A stretch of DNA of 64,000 bases from assembly GCA_035269015.1 (NCBI GenBank), contig DATFJU010000016.1, positions 1 through 64,000 on the forward strand, written 5' to 3'. Each line of letters opens with the position of its first letter. Position 1 is the stretch's first letter. The position numbers and the translations under genes were made by a program. Positions 50,567 through 60,343 of this stretch are shown here, in pieces. The notes under the pieces were generated by a model, which saw only the letters and a program-made list of their open reading frames with translations, searched no databases and was not told where the DNA came from. This stretch comes from JAIPJO01 sp035269015. GTDB taxonomy: Bacteria > Patescibacteriota > Patescibacteriia > Patescibacteriales > UBA12465.

Positions 50567-53500
50567 TTACTTTAATGATCTAAAAGCTTCATCTAAAGTA
50601 GTATATCCCTTTAGGGCTTTAATAACTCCATCTTGAAGCATAGTAACTGTTCCTGCCTTTATAGCTAGTTCTTCTATTTCGTGGTCAATAACTTCTTGGC
50701 TTTGAATGGCTTTTCTAATTTCGTTGGATACTTCCATAACTTCATAGATACCAATTCTGCCCTTATAACCTAAACTGTTGCATTTAGGACAGCCTTTACC
50801 TTTATAGAACTTTAATTCTGATGGAATTTCAACTTTTGCTTTATCGCTAATACTATCTAAAACTTCTTTAACATCATTTAGTTGTTTTTCATCAATTTTA
50901 ATCTCTTCCTTACAATGAGGACAAACTCTTCTAGCTAGTCTTTGTCCTATTGAAGCTTCTAGAGCGCTAGCAAGTAGTTGTCTAGGTACATTTAGTCCAC
51001 TTAAACGACTAACTGCACTAGCTGCGCTGTTAGCATGTAAAGTGGAGAGAACAAGGTGTCCAGTAGTAGCTGCTTCAATGGCCATATTAGCAGTTTCTTC
51101 ATCTCTAATTTCACCGACCATCATAATATTAGGATTTTGGCGAAGTAGTGATTTCATGGCTGCGGCGAAGGTGTAGCCTTGGTCCGCATCAATTTGTGTT
51201 TGCATAAGTCCAGGCATTTGGTATTCTATTGGATCTTCTACAGTAATAATCTTTACATCTGGAGTATTTAATTTATTTAAAGCAGAATAAAGAGTAGTAG
51301 TTTTACCTGAACCAGTAGGACCAGTAGTGATTATAATACCTTTAGTTTTAGAAATGGATCTGGTTAGCGGTTCTAAACTGTATTTTTCCATACCTAATTC
51401 TTTAAGATCAAGGCTTTGAGCTTGTGATGCTAGCAGACGAATTACAATAGTTTCACCATAACCTCCTGATATAATAGAAACACGACTATCAGCTTTTTTC
51501 TCAGGCATTTTAATACTAAAACGACCATCAATTGTAGGCTTTTTTATATTTGTAGCTACACCAATTAATATTTTTATTTTTGATAATAATGGTAAATAAT
51601 GGTCTTTTGATAAATCAAGCACATCATGTAATACCCCGTCTATTCTAAAGCGTAATTTAACAGTATTTTCAGTTGGTTCAATATGAATATCACCGGCTTC
51701 AGATTCTACTGCCATAGCAATAATTATCTTAAGTAATTTTTTCACAGGTACATCTTTAAAACTGGTATTAATATTTGCTAAATCTTCACTTAATTTTTTA
51801 GCTTCATCAATATCTTCTTGACTAATCTTTATACCTCTACCTATAGTTTGAGAAATAACAATATCATATAGTTCATCAATATAGTCAGTATTACCAATTA
51901 CTCTATATATTTCTTCTAAACTAGTTAATCCTTTTATAGCTTTCAAAACACCGTCTTGAAGCATGGTAATCATGCCATTTTCAATAGCTTGTTGTAGTAT
52001 TTTAAAAGAGGCAGCACTTTTCATAATAAGCTCTTTTATTTCATCATTTAAGGTAAATATTTCATATATACCAACTCTTCCTTTGTAACCAAGACCATTA
52101 CATTTTTCGCAACCTTTGGGGTTTTTTTTATATAGTTTTGGAATATCTGTAGGGACTTCAATATTAGCTCTTGGTGAGATTACAGCTAGTATTTTTTTAA
52201 GTTTTTCCTCTTCTTCTTCATTAGGTTGATATTCTATTTTACAATCATTACACAGTTTTCTAACCAATCTTTGACCAATAACAGCATTAATTGAAGGAAC
52301 TAAAAAATATGGTTTTACTCCCATATCTATTAAACGAGGAATAACTCCTGAAGCATCATTTGTATGCAAAGTAGATAACACTAAGTGACCAGTTAAACTA
52401 GCCTGTACTGATATTTCTGCTGTATCAAGATCACGAATTTCACCAACCATCACAATATCTGGGTCTTGTCTTAAAACAGAGCGTAACCCATTGGCAAAAG
52501 TATATTCTTTTTTTCTGTCAATCTGACTTTGGTTTACTCCTTCTAATTGATATTCAATTGGATCTTCTAAAGTAACTATTTTAGTTCCCGGTTCATTAAG
52601 TTTATTTAAAATAGAGTATAGAGTGGTAGTTTTACCTGAACCCGTAGGACCAGTTGTTAGTATTAATCCATTAGGCTTTTTAATTTCTTCTTTTAATATT
52701 TCAAAAGCTCCCTCACTAAGTCCCAATTCTTCAAACCCTAGCTGAATAGATCCTGATCTGAGTATTCTCATTACAACACTTTCTCCGAAGGCTGTAGGTA
52801 AAAATGAAGCACGTACATCAATCTGTTCTTTAGGTAAATGAATTTTAAATCTACCATCTTGAGGTTTCCCTTCAATATTTATTTTTACACCGGCTAAAAG
52901 CTTTAAACGGGAAATAATTCTTTTCCATTGTTCTTTTTTAATGGTTGCTGCTTCTTGTAAAACACCATCAATTCTTAGTCTTACTACTATTTCCTTTTCT
53001 TCAGCTTCAATATGCACATCACTAACATCGACTTTAATAGCAGTAGCTAAAATAAGGGTAACAATATCACTAATATTTACTTCATTTATCTTTTCATCTA
53101 GTTTTTTATAGTCTGTGATTTCGTTTTTAAATTTTTCTAAATCTTCAGCTGGAATTTCTACACCGCTATCGTATTTTTTTACTTTAGGTATAGATTTATA
53201 TACTTCTAAAGAGTAATTGAAACTATGATCAGAAATTAAATATATCTTGCTTTTAGTATAATATTTAGCATTAATTCTTTCTTTTATTTCTTTAGCTGCT
53301 TTAGCTTCAGGATCAGTAGTAGCTAAGCGAACATTAGTTCCATCATAATAAAAGCAAATAACTTCTTTTTCTTTAGCCTCTTCTTCATCTATTAATACGA
53401 TTGCGTCAGGACTTATAGGAAAAGCAAATAGATCAACATATTCTAAACCTGCTTTCTCAGCTTTAGCCATAGTTTGCGCTTCCATTTCTTTTATTTTGAT

Positions 53501-53596
53501 TTCTTTTTGTTTTTTAGCTAATTTTCCTTGGACAGTATCTCCATCTTGAACTTTCTTAGAATTAATTAAATTATCAATAGAGTTATAATCAGACAT
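50567..53596 (-). CDS. Tandem fusion of two PilB/GspE secretion ATPases
   Basis: A 1,009-residue protein with two full type II secretion/type IV pilus assembly ATPase modules. Module 1: Walker A GPTGSGKTT (316-324), Walker B region DPDIVMVGEIRD (378-389), zinc cysteines 449/452 and 496/499. Module 2: GPTGSGKTT (759-767), NPNIMMVGEIRD (821-832), cysteines 892/895 and 936/939. Both keep all catalytic residues. The N-terminal MshEN-like domain occurs once, at about 40-160. Such ATPases work as hexamers, so this fusion could give a three-subunit ring with alternating halves. No PilC, PilM or PilT gene is in the window. Confidence 0.93.
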   Translation of the reverse strand: MSDYNSIDNLINSKKVQDGDTVQGKLAKKQKEIKIKEMEAQTMAKAEKAGLEYVDLFAFPISPDAIVLIDEEEAKEKEVICFYYDGTNVRLATTDPEAKAAKEIKERINAKYYTKSKIYLISDHSFNYSLEVYKSIPKVKKYDSGVEIPAEDLEKFKNEITDYKKLDEKINEVNISDIVTLILATAIKVDVSDVHIEAEEKEIVVRLRIDGVLQEAATIKKEQWKRIISRLKLLAGVKINIEGKPQDGRFKIHLPKEQIDVRASFLPTAFGESVVMRILRSGSIQLGFEELGLSEGAFEILKEEIKKPNGLILTTGPTGSGKTTTLYSILNKLNEPGTKIVTLEDPIEYQLEGVNQSQIDRKKEYTFANGLRSVLRQDPDIVMVGEIRDLDTAEISVQASLTGHLVLSTLHTNDASGVIPRLIDMGVKPYFLVPSINAVIGQRLVRKLCNDCKIEYQPNEEEEEKLKKILAVISPRANIEVPTDIPKLYKKNPKGCEKCNGLGYKGRVGIYEIFTLNDEIKELIMKSAASFKILQQAIENGMITMLQDGVLKAIKGLTSLEEIYRVIGNTDYIDELYDIVISQTIGRGIKISQEDIDEAKKLSEDLANINTSFKDVPVKKLLKIIIAMAVESEAGDIHIEPTENTVKLRFRIDGVLHDVLDLSKDHYLPLLSKIKILIGVATNIKKPTIDGRFSIKMPEKKADSRVSIISGGYGETIVIRLLASQAQSLDLKELGMEKYSLEPLTRSISKTKGIIITTGPTGSGKTTTLYSALNKLNTPDVKIITVEDPIEYQMPGLMQTQIDADQGYTFAAAMKSLLRQNPNIMMVGEIRDEETANMAIEAATTGHLVLSTLHANSAASAVSRLSGLNVPRQLLASALEASIGQRLARRVCPHCKEEIKIDEKQLNDVKEVLDSISDKAKVEIPSELKFYKGKGCPKCNSLGYKGRIGIYEVMEVSNEIRKAIQSQEVIDHEIEELAIKAGTVTMLQDGVIKALKGYTTLDEAFRSLK

Positions 53597-53687
53597 ATGA
53601 AGTAATAGTTATTAAATTACTATATATTTATATATAGTTCTTATATATAGTTTTTATTTATATAGTAATATAAAAAATAATGGAAAA

Positions 53688-54692
53688 TTATTTTTTACCC
53701 TTTTTCTTTTTGTTAGCTTTTTTTGCTTTTTCTTTATCTTTTAACCTTTTAATTTTACTAACTCCTTTTTTATCAAGTAATTCAAGAAAAAGCTTTGTCC
53801 AAGAATTAATTAAAAAGGCTGTTAACATAGATCCAAGCCATATAATAGCTAATAATAAAACGGTTAGACCTAAAAATGTTATTAACCAAAAGATAGCAAA
53901 GTTAGCAAAGATGAGACTTAAGATTATAAACGGAGCTACAAGTGCAAATATAGCTATTAGCATTATTAAGCCCACAAATATGTTTACTATTACTAAAATA
54001 AAGGCCATTTCTATACTAACAACCCAATTTTTGGAAAATAGTTTAAAGGCATTATCAATTGCTTCTGTAAATTTATTACCTTTAATAACAATATAAGCAA
54101 TAGCGTATTTTGCTATTAAAGAGAGACCTATTACAACGGGAACAAAAATTAAAAATAAGATAATGTAAATTGCAATTGGTAGCCAGGAGTTAGAAGCTGT
54201 TAAGATAATAGGGAGGGTTATTAAAAAGAATATACAAGTAATAATTACTTTAATTAATACATTTACACCTAGTACTGGCCAAAAATTTGCTTGTCCTGTT
54301 AGCATACCTTTACTAATACCTAAATCTTTCTTTTCTTTGTTATATAATTTTTTAGCTTGATCAACTAAAGCTGCTTGTGAACTGATTGTTATAATAACTA
54401 AAAGTATAGATATTGCTAGAGTTAAAATTAATAGAATAATACTAATTAAAGCTCCTCTAGGATCCTCTGCAAAATAAGGACCAATGTTTGACCATAATTC
54501 AGGATTGAAAATTGTTAAAAAACGATCCATTCCATTTGAAACTGTATTGCTGTTGTTTTCAATAATACTATTTATTATTTGATACTCACCACCAGCGCCT
54601 AAGAAGGTAGCAAATAAACCAAAGAACCAAAGATACTTGTTGTGCCAAGTGATTTTTAGTGATTGTCTTAAGATTTTACGATAAGAAAACAT
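53688..54692 (-). CDS. Multi-pass membrane protein of unknown function
   Basis: A 334-residue protein with about six membrane helices: ILRQSLKITWHNKYLWFFGL at the start, then hydrophobic blocks at about 80-105, 145-170, 175-200, 225-260 and 265-295. The C-terminus is a strongly basic tail (KDKEKAKKANKKKKGKK). The start resembles families annotated as DUF7544 or GlpM-like membrane proteins often found near PilB genes in this phylum, but I am not sure. It is upstream of the tandem GspE gene with a 91-base gap. Confidence 0.7.
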   Translation of the reverse strand: MFSYRKILRQSLKITWHNKYLWFFGLFATFLGAGGEYQIINSIIENNSNTVSNGMDRFLTIFNPELWSNIGPYFAEDPRGALISIILLILTLAISILLVIITISSQAALVDQAKKLYNKEKKDLGISKGMLTGQANFWPVLGVNVLIKVIITCIFFLITLPIILTASNSWLPIAIYIILFLIFVPVVIGLSLIAKYAIAYIVIKGNKFTEAIDNAFKLFSKNWVVSIEMAFILVIVNIFVGLIMLIAIFALVAPFIILSLIFANFAIFWLITFLGLTVLLLAIIWLGSMLTAFLINSWTKLFLELLDKKGVSKIKRLKDKEKAKKANKKKKGKK

Positions 54693-54860
54693 AATTTTAA
54701 ATTAATATAGCTAAAAAGCCTTTTTTAATTAGTATTTTATATATATAATTATACCATAAGAACCAATACTTGCCAATTTAAGTGCTTTCAGATAATTGCT
54801 AAATAAAATTAAATAATATACAATAAAAATACTAATGTATAAATATATAAGTGATATATT

Positions 54861-55538
54861 ATGAAAATAAAAACAGTGTTTAAAATTACTCAAAATTCAC
54901 GTCATGAGTTTATTTCTAAAGTTATAGACTCAAGTTCTCCAAATGTAGAGTTTTATTTTTTGGTAATTATATCTACTTTAATTGTTACTTTTGGCTTAGC
55001 CTCTAATAATCTTATTTTAGTTATTGGTGGTATGTTAGTAACACCATTACTTTTTCCGATTCTGGCAATCTCTTTAGGTGTGGCAACCAATGAAAATAAA
55101 TTATTACTAAGATCAATTAAAGTTTTTCTATTTTCTATTATCTTAGCCTTTATCATTTCTTTTATTGTTGGTTTTTTAACTAAAGTATATATTTATAGAA
55201 TTGATTTAATAACAATAATGAAACCTTCATGGTTTTCTTTTGTGGTTGCTATCACTGCTGGTGTTGCTGCTAGTTATAGTTGGGCTAAACCTAATTTAGA
55301 TAATGTTTTACCTGGAACAGCTATTACAGTTACTTTAATTCCTCCTTTAACTGCTTTAGGATTAGTGTTGGGAGAACAAAGTTGGTTTTTGTTTTTTAGA
55401 ATTTTAGAATTTTTTGTTTTAAATATTTTTGGTATTATTGCAGGAAGTTTGTTAATATTTTTACTTATGGATTTCTATAAAGCAAAAACTAAAGCTTCCA
55501 AGGAAACTAAATTAGAAGCTAAGAAGTTAGCTAAATAA
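54861..55538 (+). CDS. DUF389 family membrane protein
   Basis: A 225-residue protein with six or seven membrane helices and the DUF389 pattern: LIVTFGLASNNLILVIGGML, VTPLLFPILAISLG, AGVAASYSWAKPNLDNVLPG, TAITVTLIPPLTALGLVLG. Length is shorter than the about 320 residues of TIGR00341 proteins, which have an extra N-terminal domain. Function of the family is unknown; a transport role is suspected. It reads divergently from the membrane protein at 53688. Confidence 0.88.
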   Translation: MKIKTVFKITQNSRHEFISKVIDSSSPNVEFYFLVIISTLIVTFGLASNNLILVIGGMLVTPLLFPILAISLGVATNENKLLLRSIKVFLFSIILAFIISFIVGFLTKVYIYRIDLITIMKPSWFSFVVAITAGVAASYSWAKPNLDNVLPGTAITVTLIPPLTALGLVLGEQSWFLFFRILEFFVLNIFGIIAGSLLIFLLMDFYKAKTKASKETKLEAKKLAK

Positions 55539-55595
55539 ACAAATAATAATTTGTTAAAAGTATATTAAAATATTTTAAATTATAATATTAGGTGT

Positions 55596-56807
55596 ATGAA
55601 AAACAATATTAATAATAAAGGTATAGAAGAGTTGGTGACTAGGGGTGTGGAAGAAGTTTATCCTGATAAAGCTAGTTTAGAAAAAAAATTAAAAAGTGGC
55701 GAGAAGATTAAATTGTACTGTGGTTTTGATCCTAGTGCTAAATCATTACATATCGGCCATGCTATTTTGATAAATAAACTGGCACAATTTCAAAAACTTG
55801 GACATGAAGTAATATTTTTAATAGGTGATTTTACCGGCATGATAGGTGATCCTACTGATAAAAGTTCTGTTAGAAAAAAGTTAAGCAGAGAAGAAGTACT
55901 TGTAAATAGTAAGGACTATCAAAAGCAAGCTTCTTCCTTTTTAGATTTTGAAGGCAAAAATTCTGCTGTAGTAAAATATAATAGTGAGTGGAATGATAAA
56001 TTAAACTTTAAAGATTTAATTGAATTATCATCACATTTTACTGTTCAACAGATGCTACAAAGAGATATGTTTCAAAAAAGGCAGGAGGAAGAAAAGCCTA
56101 TATATCTTCATGAATTTCTATATCCACTTACTCAAGCATATGATACTGTAGCCATGGATATAGATTTAGAAATTGGTGGTAATGATCAGATGTTTAACAT
56201 GATGTGTGGTAGGGATTTAATAAGGACTTTAAAGAATAAGGAGAAATTTGTTTTAACTATGAAGCTTTTAGCTGATGAAAATGGTAAGAAAATGGGTAAA
56301 AGTGAAGGTAATGCAGTTTTTTTGGATGAGGAAGCTAGTGAAATATATGGAAAAGTGATGTCTTGGCCTGACAAATTTATGTCAGTTGCTTTTGAGTTGT
56401 GTACGCAAACAGAGTGGCAAGAAGTAAAAGAAATTCAAAAAGAATTAAAGACTAAAGATGCTAATTTTAGAGATATAAAAATGAAATTAGCTAAAGAAAT
56501 CACCGCTAGTATAAAAGGTGTTAAAGAAGCGCAATCTGCCGAAGAATACTTTGTTAAAACTATTCAAAAAAAAGAAGTACCTGATAATATAGAAGAGCTT
56601 TCATTAAAAAAGGATAGTTTGAATATTTTAGAGTTACTTGTTTTAACAAAGTTAACAACAAGTAAAGGTGAGGCGCGTAGATTAATTAATCAAAGTGGTG
56701 TAAAAATTGATGGTGAACTTGTTAGTGCTGTAGATTTAGAAGTAAATTTAGATAAAACTAGATTAATACAAAAAGGTAAAAGACATTTTCTGAAAGTAAA
56801 AAAATAG
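55596..56807 (+). CDS. tyrS: Tyrosyl-tRNA synthetase
   Basis: A 403-residue class I enzyme: CGFDPSAKSLHIGHA with HIGH at 52-55, GDFTGMIGDPTDKSS, QAYDTVAMDIDLEIGGNDQM (tyrosine site) and KKMGKSEG as the KMSKS variant near residue 232. A C-terminal S4 domain (LTTSKGEARRLINQSGVKID) binds tRNA. It heads a run of three synthetase genes, followed one base later by argS. Confidence 0.96.
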   Translation: MKNNINNKGIEELVTRGVEEVYPDKASLEKKLKSGEKIKLYCGFDPSAKSLHIGHAILINKLAQFQKLGHEVIFLIGDFTGMIGDPTDKSSVRKKLSREEVLVNSKDYQKQASSFLDFEGKNSAVVKYNSEWNDKLNFKDLIELSSHFTVQQMLQRDMFQKRQEEEKPIYLHEFLYPLTQAYDTVAMDIDLEIGGNDQMFNMMCGRDLIRTLKNKEKFVLTMKLLADENGKKMGKSEGNAVFLDEEASEIYGKVMSWPDKFMSVAFELCTQTEWQEVKEIQKELKTKDANFRDIKMKLAKEITASIKGVKEAQSAEEYFVKTIQKKEVPDNIEELSLKKDSLNILELLVLTKLTTSKGEARRLINQSGVKIDGELVSAVDLEVNLDKTRLIQKGKRHFLKVKK

Positions 56808-56808
56808 T

Positions 56809-58548
56809 ATGAATATTTTAGAAAAGTTAAAACAAAATATAGTTATTGAAGTAAATAAAATTTTTAGTGAGCATGAAATAAGTAGCACTGACATTGTTTT
56901 TCCTCCTAAAAATGAACAAGGTGATTTGTGTTTACCAAGTTTTGAGTTAGCTAAAAAAAATAAAAAAAATCCAATTCAAATAGCTGATAGTTTAGAGAAT
57001 AAATTAGAAAAGATTGAAGGGATAAAAGAGTTTAAAGCACAGGGCCCTTATTTAAATTTTATTTTAGATAAAGATTATATAGTATCTGAAACTCTAAGTG
57101 CTATTTTTAAAGAAAAAAATAAATATGGTCAAAACCAAGAATTTAAAGGTAAAAAGATAATGATAGAGTTTGCTCACCCTAATCCTTTTAAAGCTTTTCA
57201 TATAGGTCATCTTAGAAATATTATTTTAGGGGAGTCGCTTGTAAGAATTTTTGAGTTTAGTTCTGCACAAGTAATTCGTACTAATTATCAAGGTGATGTT
57301 GGTATGCATATAGCTAAATGTATATGGGCCTTTAGAAAAATAGATGAAAAAGATTATCCTGAAAACATTAATGAAAGAGTTTCTTTATTGGCTGATTGTT
57401 ATAGTAAAGGTGCAGGTGCTTTTGAAAGTGATGCTATAGCAAAGAGTGAGATAGAGATTATTAATAAAGAAATATATGAACAAGAAGACAAAGATATTAA
57501 AAAGCTTTGGGAGTTAGGAAAAAAATGGAGTTTAGATAAATTTGCACAAATATATAAAAGATTGGATACTCGTTTCGATCGTCAGTATATGGAGTCAGAG
57601 ATAAAAAATGAGGCTATTTATTATATTGAAGAAGCTCTTAAAAAAAAGATATTAATTAGAAGTGAGGGAGCTGTCATATTTCCTGGAGATAAGTATGGCC
57701 TAGAAACTAGGGTTTTTTTGAACTCTCAGGGACTACCAACATATGATGGTAAAGAACTGGGTTTAGCTTATAGAGAATTTACTGATTTTGGTAAGATTGA
57801 TTTATGTATTCATAATGTAGCGGTAGAGCAAATTAGTTTCTTTAAGGTAAATTTTAAAGTACAAGAGCTCTTAGATCCACAAAGGTTTAAAGACAAACAA
57901 AAACATAATGCTTATGAATTTGTAGGTTTAAAAAAAGGAAAGATGTCTTCACGTTTAGGCAAAGTAGTTTTAGCAGAGACAATTATTGATTTAGCTAAAG
58001 ATAAAATTAAAGAGATTATTTGTGACAGAAAAAATAATGATGAGAATAATTTTAGTATTAAAGACAATACTGAAGAAGTTTCAGAAAAATTAGCCATTAG
58101 TTCAATTAAATATGCCTTTTTAAAGATCAATCCTTTTAAATATTTTGCTTTTGATGTAGAAGAAAGTGTAAGTTTTTCTGGTAATTCAGGACCATATATT
58201 AACTATACCTATGCTAGAATAAATAGTATCTTAAAAAAGGGAAAGCCTGGTAAGTTAAGTAAAAATATATATAAGTATTTAAACTATGACGAGGAAAAAG
58301 ATTTAATTGTACATTTATCTAAGTTTCCTCAAATAATAATAGATTCAAGAAGAGAATATAATCCTTCTGAATTAGTTAAATATTTATTTGAACTTTCAAA
58401 AAAATTCAATGATTATTATCATAAAGTACCTATTATTAAAGCAAATGATAAAGAGAAAAAGGCTAGATTGAAATTACTACAAGCTCTTAGTCAGGTTTTA
58501 GAAAATGGTGCCTACCTTTTAGGGTTTGAATTAGTTCAAGATATGTAA
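56809..58548 (+). CDS. argS: Arginyl-tRNA synthetase
   Basis: A 579-residue class I enzyme. The N-terminal tRNA-binding domain is followed by FAHPNPFKAFHIGHLRN (HIGH), YQGDVGMHIAKCIWAF, LGLAYREF and KKGKMSSRLGKVV (KMSK variant). The C-terminal DALR anticodon-binding domain ends NGAYLLGFELVQDM. No domain is missing. It starts one base after the tyrS stop. Confidence 0.96.
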   Translation: MNILEKLKQNIVIEVNKIFSEHEISSTDIVFPPKNEQGDLCLPSFELAKKNKKNPIQIADSLENKLEKIEGIKEFKAQGPYLNFILDKDYIVSETLSAIFKEKNKYGQNQEFKGKKIMIEFAHPNPFKAFHIGHLRNIILGESLVRIFEFSSAQVIRTNYQGDVGMHIAKCIWAFRKIDEKDYPENINERVSLLADCYSKGAGAFESDAIAKSEIEIINKEIYEQEDKDIKKLWELGKKWSLDKFAQIYKRLDTRFDRQYMESEIKNEAIYYIEEALKKKILIRSEGAVIFPGDKYGLETRVFLNSQGLPTYDGKELGLAYREFTDFGKIDLCIHNVAVEQISFFKVNFKVQELLDPQRFKDKQKHNAYEFVGLKKGKMSSRLGKVVLAETIIDLAKDKIKEIICDRKNNDENNFSIKDNTEEVSEKLAISSIKYAFLKINPFKYFAFDVEESVSFSGNSGPYINYTYARINSILKKGKPGKLSKNIYKYLNYDEEKDLIVHLSKFPQIIIDSRREYNPSELVKYLFELSKKFNDYYHKVPIIKANDKEKKARLKLLQALSQVLENGAYLLGFELVQDM

Positions 58549-58568
58549 ATAGAGATTAATTAATATAT

Positions 58569-59960
58569 ATGACAAAAAACAACAATCAATTAGATAAAAT
58601 TATAGCTTTAGCCAAACGACGCGGTTTTGTTTATCCATCTTCAGAAATATATGGAGGTTTTAGTGCTATATATGACCTTGGACCATATGGATCTCTGCTG
58701 GCTAAAAATATAAAGGATTATTGGTGGAAAAAAATGACACAAGAACAAGAAAATATTGTTGGTCTTGATTCCGCTATATTTACCAGCCCTAAAGTTTGGG
58801 AAGCTAGTGGTCATGTTTCAGGTTTTAGTGATCCTTTGATAGAGTGTAAAAACTGTAATGCTCGGTTAAGAGCTGACACCTTGCTTGAGGAAGTGGGAGT
58901 TTTTGCAGATGAGAAAATGCCAGAGAAAGAGATTGTAGATATATTTTTAAAGAATCAAGATAAAATTAAATGTCCTAATTGTGGTAAGCAAGATTTTAGT
59001 AAACCTAAAAACTTTAATCTGCTAGTTAAATCTAACCTAGGTAATTTTACCGGAGATTTTGAGAAAGATCCTGTATATTTAAGAGGTGAAACTGCTCAAG
59101 GAATCTACATTAATTACAAAAATGTCATGGATACTAGTAGGGTAAAGATTCCTTTTGGTATTGCTCAAATTGGAAAAGCTTTTAGGAATGAAATTACTGC
59201 TCGTCAATTTATATTTAGAACTAGAGAGTTTGAACAAATGGAAATGCAATACTTTATTCATCCAGATATGACTAAAGATGAGTATGAGAAATTAAAGAAG
59301 GAAAGATGGCAATTTTATCTTGACTTAGGAATAAAAGAAGAGAATTTAAGATGGTATAAGCATGAGAAGTTGGCTTTTTATGCTAAAGAAGCTTATGACA
59401 TAGAATATGATTATCCTTTTGGCTTTAAAGAACTAGAAGGTGTTCATGCTAGAGGTGATTATGACCTATCTCAACATAGTAAGTATAGCGGTCAGAATTT
59501 AGAATATTTAGATCCTGAGACAAAAGAAAAATATATCCCTCATGTTATTGAGGCTTCTGGAGGTGTAGGTAGAACCTTCTTGGCAGTTATTTGTGATGCT
59601 TATCAAGAAGAAGAGCTAGAAAAAGATACTAGAGTAGTTTTAAAGATAGATAAAAAGATAGCTCCAATTAAGGTAGCAATATTTCCACTTCTTAAAAACA
59701 AAGAGAAACTTTTTAATAAAGCTAAAGAGATATATAATAACTTAAAGAAATATTATTACTGTGAGTTTGACAGTAGTGGTAATATTGGTAAGCGTTACCG
59801 TAGACAAGATGAAATAGGAACACCATATTGTGTAACGGTTGATTTTGAAAGTTTAGATAATAAAGATGTTACTATTAGAGATAGAGATACTATGGAGCAA
59901 GTTAGGGTGAAAATAGAGGATTTAAAAGATTATTTAGATAAAAGGTTAGTTGATCTATAG
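58569..59960 (+). CDS. glyQS: Glycyl-tRNA synthetase, dimeric type
   Basis: A 463-residue class II enzyme of the alpha-2 type, not the split alpha/beta form. Start RRGFVYPSSEIYGGFSAIYD, motif 2 RGETAQGIYINYKNVMD then GIAQIGKAFRNEI and FIFRTREFEQMEMQYF, motif 3 ASGGVGRTFLAVI, C-terminal anticodon domain with RYRRQDEIGTPYCVTVDFE. Two CxxC pairs (CKNC, CPNC) are present in the insertion. Third of the synthetase operon. Confidence 0.95.
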   Translation: MTKNNNQLDKIIALAKRRGFVYPSSEIYGGFSAIYDLGPYGSLLAKNIKDYWWKKMTQEQENIVGLDSAIFTSPKVWEASGHVSGFSDPLIECKNCNARLRADTLLEEVGVFADEKMPEKEIVDIFLKNQDKIKCPNCGKQDFSKPKNFNLLVKSNLGNFTGDFEKDPVYLRGETAQGIYINYKNVMDTSRVKIPFGIAQIGKAFRNEITARQFIFRTREFEQMEMQYFIHPDMTKDEYEKLKKERWQFYLDLGIKEENLRWYKHEKLAFYAKEAYDIEYDYPFGFKELEGVHARGDYDLSQHSKYSGQNLEYLDPETKEKYIPHVIEASGGVGRTFLAVICDAYQEEELEKDTRVVLKIDKKIAPIKVAIFPLLKNKEKLFNKAKEIYNNLKKYYYCEFDSSGNIGKRYRRQDEIGTPYCVTVDFESLDNKDVTIRDRDTMEQVRVKIEDLKDYLDKRLVDL

Positions 59961-59993
59961 TGAATATATTGTTAATAAAATTAATTGATTAAT

Positions 59994-60293
59994 ATGTATA
60001 AGGATTTTTTTAAATTTTTAAAAGAATATAAGATTGTTAGTTTAGGAATAGCTTTTATTATAGGTGTAGCTAGTACTTCATTGGTTAACTCATTGGTTAA
60101 TGATATTATAATGCCAATAATATCACCTTTCTTGTTTGGAGAATCATGGAGAAGCGCTTCATTGAATATCGGACCCGTTATTATTAAATGGGGTTCTTTT
60201 TTAGCAGAATTATTTAATTTTGCTATTTTAGCTTTTATTGTATTTTTCATTGCTAAAAAAATTCTAAAAGAAAAAGAAATTAAAAAAAAGTAA
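59994..60293 (+). CDS. mscL: MscL-family mechanosensitive channel
   Basis: About 99 residues from the ATG at 59994. Helix 1 VSLGIAFIIGVASTSLVNSL then VNDIIMPIISPFLFG, the Gly-rich pore helix pattern of MscL, and helix 2 AELFNFAILAFIVFFIAKKI. The periplasmic loop is short (about 20 residues), and the protein is shorter than the usual 130 because the cytoplasmic helix is trimmed to KEKEIKKK. It releases solutes under osmotic downshock. Confidence 0.88.
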   Translation: MYKDFFKFLKEYKIVSLGIAFIIGVASTSLVNSLVNDIIMPIISPFLFGESWRSASLNIGPVIIKWGSFLAELFNFAILAFIVFFIAKKILKEKEIKKK

Positions 60294-60343
60294 TTTATTA
60301 TTTCATTAGCAAATACTCATACTACTTGTATTAGTATTAGTAG

